Source of the DNA: Methanothermobacter tenebrarum
GTDB lineage: Archaea; Methanobacteriota; Methanobacteria; Methanobacteriales; DSM-23052
Length of the DNA: 64,000 bases
Assembly: GCF_023167465.1 (NCBI RefSeq)
Contig: NZ_AP025698.1
Span: 744,001 to 808,000 of the forward strand
Direction: 5' to 3'
Shown here: piece by piece, positions 51,622-59,900 of the stretch
How the letters are laid out: each line of letters begins with the position of its first letter
Position numbering within the stretch: the first letter of the stretch is position 1
Notes under the pieces: model-generated
Told to the model about the DNA's origin: nothing
Databases searched by the model: none
Seen by the model: the letters and a program-made list of their open reading frames with translations, nothing else
Position numbers and translations under genes: made by a program

Positions 51622-52986
51622 ATGGGAAGATCTTTAAAACTTTATGTTTTATTAGCAGCCACCCTTTCATCATTCCTAACACCATTTATGGGCTCCTCTA
51701 TTAACGTGGCCCTGCCAGTTATTGGCAGGGAATTCCAGATAGATGCTATATTACAAACTTGGATTCCCACAGCCTATCTTTTGGCAGCTGCAATGTTCTC
51801 GGTACCATTTGGAAGACTATCCGAGATTAAGGGCATGAAAAGGATATTCATCTACGGAAACGCTATATTCTTCATATCATCTTTACTATCTGCATTAGCC
51901 CCAAACGCTATCTTCCTTATAATATTTAGACTATTGCAGGGTATAGGCTCTGCAATGATGTTCGTAACAGGCTTAGCGATCCTCACAAGAGTCTACCCTC
52001 CAATGGAAAGAGGTAAAGTTATCGGTATCAACACTGCCGCAGTATATGTTGGCCTATCCCTTGGACCAGTGCTTGGAGGCGCCCTGACACACTATATTGG
52101 ATGGAGAAGCATATTCCTTGTAACAGTCCCCATAACCCTACTCGTAATATTTATAATGTCAAGGGTCCGTGAAGAGTGGGCCGACGCAAAAGGGGAGAAA
52201 TTCGACCTTGGGGGTTCAATATCCTACAGCACATTCCTCTTCCTATTAATATGTGGATTCTCCCTACTACCTGACACTAAAGCTTCCATACTGCTCATAG
52301 GGAGTATCATAACAGCCTCAATATTTCTCTGGATAGAATTGAACAATTCAAGTCCAGTATTTAACCTAAGATTATTCAAGAATTTCACCTTCACCTTTTC
52401 AAGCCTAGCAGCCCTAATCAATTATAGTGCAACCTTTGGTGTTTCACTACTTTTAAGCTATTACCTACAATACATAAAGGGCTTAACCCCCAATATAGCG
52501 GGTCTAATACTGGTAACCCAACCAGTTTTAATGGCCCTTGTAGCTCCAGTAGCCGGGAGAGCCTCTGACAAGTTCAACCCCCAGAAACTCGCAGGTTTGG
52601 GAATGGCCATAATATCAGTTGCACTTTTCAGTTTAACTTTCATCAACCCTCGTACACCACTCTCGATGATATTCGCTTCACTTGCAGTCCTCGGCATAGG
52701 ATTCGGTTTGTTCTCTTCACCTAACACTAATGCTATCATGAGTTCAGTGGAAAAGAAATACTTTGGTATCGCCTCTGCTACAGTGAGTACCATGAGACTT
52801 ATCGGTCAAAGCTTCAGCATAGGTATAGTAACACTAATATTGGCCCTAATCCTTGGAAGGGTGAAAATAGCACCTTCAAATTTCAATCTACTACTCCAGA
52901 GTACCCATATCTCATTCTCAGTATTCGCCATATTATGCTTTATTGGTATATTCGCTGCAATGGCCCGGCGTAAGGAGAGCGACTAA
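51622..52986 (+). CDS. MFS drug/solute transporter (DHA2-like)
   Basis: 454 residues with about 14 hydrophobic helices. PFGRLSEIKGMKRIF is the loop 2-3 MFS motif A, GLSLGPVLGGALTHYIGWRSIF is motif C of proton antiporters. Likely a proton-driven exporter. It is preceded by an operator-like palindrome and its last base overlaps the start of the CDGSH gene. Confidence 0.82.
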   Translation: MGRSLKLYVLLAATLSSFLTPFMGSSINVALPVIGREFQIDAILQTWIPTAYLLAAAMFSVPFGRLSEIKGMKRIFIYGNAIFFISSLLSALAPNAIFLIIFRLLQGIGSAMMFVTGLAILTRVYPPMERGKVIGINTAAVYVGLSLGPVLGGALTHYIGWRSIFLVTVPITLLVIFIMSRVREEWADAKGEKFDLGGSISYSTFLFLLICGFSLLPDTKASILLIGSIITASIFLWIELNNSSPVFNLRLFKNFTFTFSSLAALINYSATFGVSLLLSYYLQYIKGLTPNIAGLILVTQPVLMALVAPVAGRASDKFNPQKLAGLGMAIISVALFSLTFINPRTPLSMIFASLAVLGIGFGLFSSPNTNAIMSSVEKKYFGIASATVSTMRLIGQSFSIGIVTLILALILGRVKIAPSNFNLLLQSTHISFSVFAILCFIGIFAAMARRKESD

Positions 52987-53760
52987 TGGAACCTAGGATA
53001 CGAATATTAAAGGATGGCCCATACCTCGTCATGGGAAACATACCATTATATGATGGTGAAATAGTAACCGATGAAGAAGGGCATACCATTGACATTATAG
53101 AAAAGGGTGAATATCCCCCCAGGGAAACTTATGTTCTCTGCAGGTGTGGCGGATCAGGTGACAAGCCATATTGTGATGGTACCCACTCAAGCATAGGCTT
53201 TGATGGTACCGAAACTGCAAGTAGAGACCCCCTATATTTCACGCGCTCTTACATTTGAAGGTGAAAAGGTCAGATTAACAGATTTGCCTGAACTTTGCGA
53301 CCATTCACGTTTTTGCATGCGCGCTGGGGGTATAAGAAATCTAATAAAAAAAGGAGACCCTGAGAGTATTAAAATAGCTGTAGAAGAGGCTACAATCTGC
53401 CCATCCGGTAGGCTCGTATTATGGTCCAAGGAGAAGGGAACAGCCTATGAAAAAGAATTTGAGAAATCCATTGTTGTAATACATGATAAACAGAAAAAAT
53501 GTGAAGGTCCACTATGGGTTAGGGGTGGTATACCTATAGAATCCAGTGATGGTTACGAGTATGAGATCCGGAATAGGGTGACCCTATGCCGTTGCGGATT
53601 ATCAGAGAACAAACCATTCTGTGATGGCAGCCACTGGATGACCAGCCAAGAAAAGGCAGCATTCAAGAAAAAATGGGGAATAATAAAAAATGGGAGGAGT
53701 GAACTACCCCTCCCTGATGGGAGGGGCTTCCTGCTTCAACGACGGGACTTACCCAGCTAA
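52986..53760 (+). pseudogene. CDGSH - Fer4_19 - CDGSH iron-sulfur protein, frameshifted, with transposon-derived tail
   Basis: First CDGSH unit CRCGGSGDKPYCDGTHSSIGF (given as CRC...CDGTH), then a frame break, then a Fer4_19-like domain (LCDHSRFCMRAGGIRNLI, CPSGRLVLW), then a second CDGSH unit CRCGLSENKPFCDGSHW. One base fewer in the C5 at 53228-53232 restores one frame. From 53699 the frame enters an IS605-derived right end and gains ELPLPDGRGFLLQ plus six more residues. The proteins bind 2Fe-2S and probably one larger cluster; the role is not established. Confidence 0.8.
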
Positions 53761-53800
53761 AGCAGGGGGTGCTGAGTAGAGGTCTCATCTCCACAGGCGT
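53699..53800 (-). ncRNA. Conserved right-end RNA scaffold (omegaRNA-like)
   Basis: Almost the same sequence as 31535-31640 on the same strand, with changes that keep the terminal hairpin and the CCCTGCTTTAGCTGGG stem region. Its own TATA box is in the left end, so a minus-strand RNA of about 230 nt ending GGTAGTTCAC plus antisense sequence of the CDGSH gene is predicted. Not shown to be made. Confidence 0.35.
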
Positions 53801-53962
53801 GAATTCGGGTCGTCCCAAACCCTACCTATCCCACCCTGCAATTTTACAGGGCTATGGATGAGGACACCGCATCCCAACCTCCTACCAGGAGGTAAACACA
53901 ATTTGAAACGTATATAAAACTTTCCGGCTTTCATCCCCATACGGGGAGTTCCCGCCGGTAAA
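53699..53962 (-). mobile_element. IS605-derived compact element (copy 5, minus orientation, best preserved)
   Basis: Right end GTGAACTACCCCTCCC with perfect hairpin CCCCTCCC/GGGAGGGG at 53707-53727. Left hairpin CTTTCCGGC...CCCC-ATA-CGGGG...GCCGGTAAAG at 53920-53963, TATA box GTATATAAAAC beside it (active on the minus strand). Outside flank on the element strand is TTTAAC (53963-53968). It lies between the tail of the CDGSH gene and the stop codon of the acetate transporter gene. No protein frame. Confidence 0.8.
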
Positions 53963-53963
53963 G

Positions 53964-54563
53964 TTAAAGTGGTACGACATTCCCCCCATAGACTTCGTTT
54001 ATAACTTCACCTAGTCCAACATATATGGCACTTGCACCTGTGAATATGCCCTCATATCCTGCTATCATTGTTACAAGTTTGGATCCTGTTAGTTCACCGA
54101 TGGTAAGTAGGAAGAATAATATCGCAAGGCTTATGAATATCACCTGAAGACCCCTGCTTAACCTTAAGGTTGCTATAAACATTAGCAGGGTAAATAGTCC
54201 CCACATGAATAGGTATGCTGCCAGTGACGCTGGATCAGCGGCCTGAACTGGTGTACCCACAGTTTTAAAGATGGTCACCTGTGGCACCATTAATAGGAAC
54301 ACTAGTGACCACCAGAACAGTCCATAGGATCCGAAGGCGAGTGTCGCGAAGGTGTTACCCTTCTTATATTCCATTGCACATGCTAGTATCTGGGCTATCC
54401 CACCATAGGCAAAACCCATGGCGAGTATCATGCTCGTTATGGGTATTAGCCCAGCATTATGCACATTTAATAGGACGGTCGTCATCCCGAAGCCCAGCAG
54501 TCCTAGGGGGGCCGGGTTCGCTGTTTTATCAACTATAGTCACGGTTTCTTGTCCCATATCCAT
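53964..54563 (-). CDS. Acetate/succinate transporter, GPR1/FUN34/YaaH family
   Basis: 199 residues with six hydrophobic helices. NPAPLGLLGFGMTTVLLNVHNAG (start NPAPLGLLGFG) is the family signature, and GGIAQILACAMEYKKGNTFA the second conserved block. Likely takes up acetate as proton symporter or channel. It sits next to acetyl-CoA synthetase on the same strand, giving an acetate uptake and activation pair. Its TAA stop lies in the TTTAAC target flank of the IS605-derived element. Confidence 0.9.
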   Translation of the reverse strand: MDMGQETVTIVDKTANPAPLGLLGFGMTTVLLNVHNAGLIPITSMILAMGFAYGGIAQILACAMEYKKGNTFATLAFGSYGLFWWSLVFLLMVPQVTIFKTVGTPVQAADPASLAAYLFMWGLFTLLMFIATLRLSRGLQVIFISLAILFFLLTIGELTGSKLVTMIAGYEGIFTGASAIYVGLGEVINEVYGGNVVPL

Positions 54564-54568
54564 TCACC

Positions 54569-56473
54569 TTATTCTTCTAATGTGGAGGTGTCTCCTAGTT
54601 CTAGTCCTTCTTCTTTGGCTCGGAGTATCCTCCTCATTATCTTACCACTCCTAGTTTTTGGGAGTTTATCAACTTGGACCATTTCTCCGATAACCGCTAC
54701 TGGTCCTAGTTCGTGTCTTACATGTTTTTTAAGATCCCCTATCAATGCAGTGTTTAGATTATAGCCTTCTTTGAGTATGAGGAAGGCTTTGATAACCTCC
54801 CCCTTGATGGGGTCTGATTTCCCTATTACGGCTGCTTCAGCAACTGCTGGGTGGGATACAAAGGCTGATTCGACTTCTGCAGTCCCTACCCTGTGCCCTG
54901 CTATGTTTAACACGTCATCTGATCGTCCTTGTATCCATATGTATCCGTCTTCGTCCATGTGGGCCATGTCACCTGTTGTATACACGCCTCCTGGTATGTT
55001 TTCCCAGTAGGTTTCGATATAACGTTTCTCATCCTTGTAGAGGGTTCTTAGCATGGCGGGCCATGGTGTTTTGATTACGAGGTGGCCTCCTTTTCCTGGG
55101 GGTACTGGTTTTCCGTCTTTGTCAACGACTTCTGCTTCGATTCCTGGGAGTGGTTTGGTGACTGATCCTGGTTTTAGTGGTGTTACTGGCAGTGGCGATA
55201 CTAGGTGCATTCCTGTTTCGGTCTGCCACCAGGTGTCCATTATTGGACATCTTTCTCTGCCGATGTTCTTGTAGTACCATATCCATGCTTCTGGGTTTAT
55301 TGGTTCTCCAACGCTTCCTAATATTTTGAGGCTGGAAAGGTCGTATAGTCTGGGGTATTTGTCTCCGAATCTCATTAGGTGTCTTATTGCCGTGGGTGCT
55401 GTGTAGAATTTTGTTATTCCATGTTCTTCTATTATCCTCCACCATACTCCTGGGTCTGGATAGTCTGGGGCGCCTTCATATACTACTGTTGTTGTGCCTA
55501 CGAGTAGTGGCCCGTATACGATGTAGCTGTGGCCTGTTATCCATCCTATGTCTGCTGTGCACCAGAATATGTCGTCGTCGTGTATGTCGAATACCATTTT
55601 TGTGGTGGTTGAAGTTCCTACCATGTAGCCTCCAGTGGTGTGGACTACGCCCTTAGGTTTGCCTGTTGTACCTGATGTGTAGAGTATGAATAGTGGGTCT
55701 TCGGCGTCCATTATCTCTGGTTCGCATTTGTCGTCTTCTCCTTCGATTATACTATCGAATAGGACTTCCTTCCCGCTTATGTCTGATAGTTCTATTGGTA
55801 TTCCTGTGTGTTCTAGGATGACTGTTGTTTGGACTGTTGGGCAGCGTAGGACTGCTTCGTCAACTATTTTTTTAAGTTCGATGACCTTTCCTCTTCTGTA
55901 GGTTCCATCTGCTGTGACTATTATCTTGGCTTTTGCATCGTTTACTCTCTCTACTAGTGCTCCTACGCTGAGGCCTGAGTAAATTACTGTGTGGGGTGCT
56001 CCGATTTTTGCACAGGCTAACATTGTTATGACTGCTTCTGGGCACATTGGCATGTATAGTGCGACGACGTCTCCTTTTTTTATTCCTAGGCTTTTGAGTG
56101 CGTTGGCCATTTTGTTTACTTGGCGGTATAGTTCGTAGTATGTTAGTTTTTCTTCGTCTCCTCTTTCGTTTACGTAGAGTATTGCGACTTGGTTTCTTTT
56201 TGAGGTGTGTATCCAGCGGTCTACAGCGTTGTAGGTCATGTTTATTTTGCCGTTGGTGAACCATTTGTAGAATGGTTTGTTGCTGCCATCTAAGACTTTG
56301 TCCCATTTTTGGAACCATTCGAGTTCTTTGGCCTTTTCCGCCCAGTATTTTTCTATGTTTTTTCCTTTTTCTAACTCTGCCTCCCAGTTTTTTATGTGGG
56401 CTTCTTCCACGATTTTGTAGTTGGGTTTGAAGACCCTTTTTTCTTCTAGGAGAACAGTGGTATCCTCGGACAT
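54569..56473 (-). CDS. acs: Acetyl-CoA synthetase, AMP-forming
   Basis: 634 residues. YTSGTTGKPKGVVHTTGG is the adenylation P-loop, WWQTETGMHLV, GRSDDVLNIAGHRVG and PKTRSGKIMRRIL with the catalytic, acetylatable Lys follow. It turns acetate to acetyl-CoA. The frame is whole, unlike what I recall for M. thermautotrophicus delta-H. ATG 56473 (MSEDTTVL) follows GGTGGC; starts further up would lie close to or before the predicted transcript start. Confidence 0.93.
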   Translation of the reverse strand: MSEDTTVLLEEKRVFKPNYKIVEEAHIKNWEAELEKGKNIEKYWAEKAKELEWFQKWDKVLDGSNKPFYKWFTNGKINMTYNAVDRWIHTSKRNQVAILYVNERGDEEKLTYYELYRQVNKMANALKSLGIKKGDVVALYMPMCPEAVITMLACAKIGAPHTVIYSGLSVGALVERVNDAKAKIIVTADGTYRRGKVIELKKIVDEAVLRCPTVQTTVILEHTGIPIELSDISGKEVLFDSIIEGEDDKCEPEIMDAEDPLFILYTSGTTGKPKGVVHTTGGYMVGTSTTTKMVFDIHDDDIFWCTADIGWITGHSYIVYGPLLVGTTTVVYEGAPDYPDPGVWWRIIEEHGITKFYTAPTAIRHLMRFGDKYPRLYDLSSLKILGSVGEPINPEAWIWYYKNIGRERCPIMDTWWQTETGMHLVSPLPVTPLKPGSVTKPLPGIEAEVVDKDGKPVPPGKGGHLVIKTPWPAMLRTLYKDEKRYIETYWENIPGGVYTTGDMAHMDEDGYIWIQGRSDDVLNIAGHRVGTAEVESAFVSHPAVAEAAVIGKSDPIKGEVIKAFLILKEGYNLNTALIGDLKKHVRHELGPVAVIGEMVQVDKLPKTRSGKIMRRILRAKEEGLELGDTSTLEE

Positions 56474-56522
56474 TTTTTTGCCACCATTTTGTTTTTTCAT
56501 TGTTTTTTTAGGGTGCACCCAC

Positions 56523-56553
56523 TATATAAACTTTACTGATTAATCATGATAAA
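56523..56553 (-). promoter_or_regulatory. acs promoter with upstream palindrome
   Basis: Minus-strand TTTATATA at 56530-56523 is the TATA box. Directly upstream, TTAATCATGATAA (plus strand about 56540-56552) is an imperfect palindrome that shares TTAATCATGAT with the MFS operator. Confidence 0.5.
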
Positions 56554-56576
56554 TATGATTTTTTAAAAAAATAATA

Positions 56577-58205
56577 TTACATTGGTGGCATTCCACCCAT
56601 ACCCTCCATTCCACCTCCCTCAGATTCCTTCTTTGAAACTTCAAAACCCTTTGCGGCTATCATGTCATCGATTCTTAGTATCATCTCTGCTGCTTCTGCG
56701 GCTGATTGTATGGCCTGTCTTTTGACTCTGTGTGGTTCTAGCACTCCTGCCTCTTTCATGTCAACTACTTCACCCTTGAAAACATCTAAACCCATGTATG
56801 GTGACTCTTCATGGGCTGCTCTTAAATCTACGAGAGTGTCAATACTGTCAAGACCGGCATTCTCAGCCAAAGTCTTAGGAACAACCTCAAGAGCCTCTGC
56901 AAAAGCAGCAACAGCCAGCTGCTCCCTACCACTAATAGACTCACTATAATCCTTAAGTCTTTTAGCAATCTCAACCTCAGGAGCCCCACCACCAGCAACA
57001 ACCTTCTCATCCTCAACAGTCGCTGAAACAACACCAATAGCATCTTCGATGGCTCTTTCCACTTCCTCAGCGACCTGTCTTGTACTGCCCCTTAGGATTA
57101 TGGATAATGCCTTAGGATCCCTACAATCCTCTACAAAAGTTAAAAGCTCGTCAAAGATTTTCTTTTCATATACTACACCTGCTTCCCCAAGATCCTCCTC
57201 TGTAAGATCCTCGATGTTAGTTACGAGTCTAGCGCCGGTGGCCCTTTCAAGACGTTGCATGTCTGATTTTCTAACCCTTTTGAGGGCGTATATGCCTTCA
57301 CGTGAAAGGTAATGGAGTGCAAGATCATCAATACCCTTCTGACAGAATAATACATTAGCCCCTGAATCTATGATCTTTTGGACCATTTCTTTTATCATTT
57401 GTTCTTCTTGTTCGATGAAGGCTTGCATCTGTGAGGGATCTGTTAACCGTATCTTCGCATCTGTTTCAAGTTCCTTAACCTCTATCGGATATTTTAAGAG
57501 TGCTATCTTGGCGTTTTCAACACGTTTTGGCATTGCATGGTCTGCTCTTCCCTTGTCAATTGCTATCCCATTGACTATCATGGAATCGTCAATTGATCCG
57601 CCGAGTATTCTATGGATGTTTATGTTGTCCTTGTCTATCTCACCATTATCTTCAACCTGGAGTATTGCATCTACGACCAACTCTGCTAATGATTCCCTTG
57701 CCTTTTCAGCTCCTTTTCCTGTCATTGCCGTCATGGCAACTTTTAGTAATGTGCCACGGTCCCTCGCATTTATTGCTATGGAGTCCAGGATTTCCTGGGC
57801 TTTTTTAGCTGCTTCCCTGTAGCCTTGCACTATTATTGTTGGATGCACACCCATTTCCAGGAGTTCTTCCGCCTTTTTGAGAAGTTCTCCAGTTATTATG
57901 ACAGCTGTTGTTGTCCCGTCTCCTACTTCGTCTTCTTGGGTTTTGGCAACTTCTACCAGCATTTTAGCGGCTGGATGGGCTATGTCCATCTCCTTTAGGA
58001 TTGTGACACCATCATTTGTCACTACTATATCCCCTAGGGAGTCTACGAGCATTTTATCCATTCCCTTAGGGCCTAGGGTTGTTCTAATGGTCTCTGCGAG
58101 TATCCTGCCTGCTATTATGTTCATCCTCTGGGCTTCTTTTCCCACATATCTTGTAGTTCCTTTTGGTAGTATTAGTATTGGTTGTGAACCAGTTAACTGT
58201 GCCAT
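56577..58205 (-). CDS. Thermosome (group II chaperonin) subunit
   Basis: 542 residues. ILAETIRTTLGPKGMDKMLVD, DEVGDGTTTAVIITGELL (ATP site) and VAGGGAPEVEIAKRL are the chaperonin signatures. The end is Gly/Met-rich (GGMEGMGGMPPM). It refolds proteins in a two-ring particle. ATG follows GAGGTGATC, and a TATA box AATATTTATA lies at 58260-58251. Confidence 0.96.
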   Translation of the reverse strand: MAQLTGSQPILILPKGTTRYVGKEAQRMNIIAGRILAETIRTTLGPKGMDKMLVDSLGDIVVTNDGVTILKEMDIAHPAAKMLVEVAKTQEDEVGDGTTTAVIITGELLKKAEELLEMGVHPTIIVQGYREAAKKAQEILDSIAINARDRGTLLKVAMTAMTGKGAEKARESLAELVVDAILQVEDNGEIDKDNINIHRILGGSIDDSMIVNGIAIDKGRADHAMPKRVENAKIALLKYPIEVKELETDAKIRLTDPSQMQAFIEQEEQMIKEMVQKIIDSGANVLFCQKGIDDLALHYLSREGIYALKRVRKSDMQRLERATGARLVTNIEDLTEEDLGEAGVVYEKKIFDELLTFVEDCRDPKALSIILRGSTRQVAEEVERAIEDAIGVVSATVEDEKVVAGGGAPEVEIAKRLKDYSESISGREQLAVAAFAEALEVVPKTLAENAGLDSIDTLVDLRAAHEESPYMGLDVFKGEVVDMKEAGVLEPHRVKRQAIQSAAEAAEMILRIDDMIAAKGFEVSKKESEGGGMEGMGGMPPM

Positions 58206-58250
58206 GTGATCACCTCAAAATATTTGCAATTATCCATGGGTTAGGGGTTC

Positions 58251-58260
58251 TATAAATATT
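58251..58260 (-). promoter_or_regulatory. TATA box of the thermosome gene
   Basis: Minus-strand AATATTTATA, 46 bp before the ATG. Confidence 0.55.
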
Positions 58261-58674
58261 TTACCCACCCGGTATGATTTTCGGTATGAATGTCTGGCAA
58301 AAATCGGGCCTTTTTCTTTTCATCTCCTCTACTATCTTATTGGTTATCTCCTTCTCAAGATCTTTTGTCTTCTCAGATTCAACAGCAAATGATTCACCAT
58401 CCATATAAACCCTCAGGACCTCTCCACCCATAGACAATTCAAAGGATACCATCCTACCCTTTCCCATATCATCCATTATATTATCGAGTATGTGTTGGGA
58501 AAGCTTCAATAGCTTCCTCCCCTCAGGTTTATAAGTTTCTGTTGATGTTTCAATCTTATTTATCCTTAGGGGGGCGCAACCCTCCTCACGGATAGTCTTA
58601 CGCACAGCCCAGAATAAACATGCCAACAACTTATCCTCCATTGGCAAATCTTCCCCTAAAACTATCTTCTCCAT
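58261..58674 (-). CDS. Conserved hypothetical protein
   Basis: 137 residues, no signal peptide or membrane helix, mixed helix and strand. It has an even spread of charged residues and a central KGRMVSFELSMGGEVLRVYMDGESF strand region (shown in part by VSFELSMGGEVLRVYMDG). It follows fprA by 8 nt and is likely co-transcribed. I do not recognise the family. Confidence 0.6.
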   Translation of the reverse strand: MEKIVLGEDLPMEDKLLACLFWAVRKTIREEGCAPLRINKIETSTETYKPEGRKLLKLSQHILDNIMDDMGKGRMVSFELSMGGEVLRVYMDGESFAVESEKTKDLEKEITNKIVEEMKRKRPDFCQTFIPKIIPGG

Positions 58675-58682
58675 TCTAACAC

Positions 58683-59900
58683 CTATAATGATCTTATATG
58701 AGAAGCTACCGACTTGCCCATATCATAACATTTAACCAAATCCTCTTGTGATGGCACATAATCCACTTCTATAGTGGCGAACACCTCAAATCCCGCCTTT
58801 GAAAGTTCCTGTTTGAGGTTGTTAACCGCACCACCACCCCAACCTTTAGAACCGAATACAACTGCAAGTCTCCTGAAACCGGTCCTGTCAAATGCAAGAC
58901 CCCTCAGATAATATGTTAAGTCTCCAAGGCTTGGGAATGGCCCGTTAAAGATCGTGGGACTCCCAACAAATATGGCCTTACTTTCAAGTATATCCTTTAC
59001 TATTTCACTTCTTTCATCCTCATGTAGAAAATACATGGAGACGTCTACTTCTTCACTCATAGCCCCCTCTGCGAGGGCATGCGCCAACCTTTGGGTGGAA
59101 TAATGCATTGTATCATATATTATAGTGATCTTATCTTCACATCTTCCCGCAGCCCAATTCTTATATGCGTTTATGATCTTCTCGGGTCTGGTCCATATTT
59201 GTCCATGAGATGGTGCTATCATCTTTATCCTGTCAAGGAGTCCAAGATCTTCCACTTCTTTGAGTTTCCTCAACACCAGCGGTGATAATGGTGTTATAAG
59301 ATTCGCATAGAATTTCCTGGCAGCATCCATTAGAATATAATCATCAATATCCTTGTCAAAGCGTCTATTGTAACATAGGTGTTGTCCGAAGGCGTCATTG
59401 GAGAAGAGCATACCATCCTCAGATAGGAATGTGAACATGCTATCAGGCCAGTGAAGCATAGGAGCCTCAAGGAACATGAGGTTTTTACCGCCAAGGTCTA
59501 GGCTGTCACCAGTCCTGACTATCTCTATCCTAGAATCCTCTAATGGCGGGTAATGCCTCTTTAATCCCTCTGCTGCTTTCCCTGTGCAGTAGATGGGTGC
59601 ATTATATTTCTTCCAAACCTCCAGTAGCGACCCGCTATGATCCCTCTCAATATGATTTTGTATTATCACATCAATCTCGTCTCTTCCCTCTTTTCGAAGA
59701 GCGTCACTTATCCTTGCCATCATCTGCGCAGAAGTCCCAGGGTATGTGTTATCTATAAGGGCGACCCTATCCTCACCGAATATAAGGTACACATTATATG
59801 TTGTCCCCCTCAGGGTGTAACCATGGTAGCTTCTAATATCCCAGTCCAAGACCCCAACCCAATAAACATTATCCACAATTTTCACAGCATCAGCCTTCAT
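58683..59900 (-). CDS. fprA: F420H2 oxidase FprA paralogue (flavodiiron protein)
   Basis: 405 residues. NHIERDHSGSL gives HxExDH, MLHWPDSMFTF and SHGQIW more iron ligands, and the flavodoxin domain starts at about 255 with IIYDTMHYSTQRLA. It differs clearly from the 15.3 kb copy (longer, no rubredoxin partner gene) and may respond to other conditions. It reduces O2 with F420H2. Confidence 0.94.
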   Translation of the reverse strand: MKADAVKIVDNVYWVGVLDWDIRSYHGYTLRGTTYNVYLIFGEDRVALIDNTYPGTSAQMMARISDALRKEGRDEIDVIIQNHIERDHSGSLLEVWKKYNAPIYCTGKAAEGLKRHYPPLEDSRIEIVRTGDSLDLGGKNLMFLEAPMLHWPDSMFTFLSEDGMLFSNDAFGQHLCYNRRFDKDIDDYILMDAARKFYANLITPLSPLVLRKLKEVEDLGLLDRIKMIAPSHGQIWTRPEKIINAYKNWAAGRCEDKITIIYDTMHYSTQRLAHALAEGAMSEEVDVSMYFLHEDERSEIVKDILESKAIFVGSPTIFNGPFPSLGDLTYYLRGLAFDRTGFRRLAVVFGSKGWGGGAVNNLKQELSKAGFEVFATIEVDYVPSQEDLVKCYDMGKSVASHIRSL

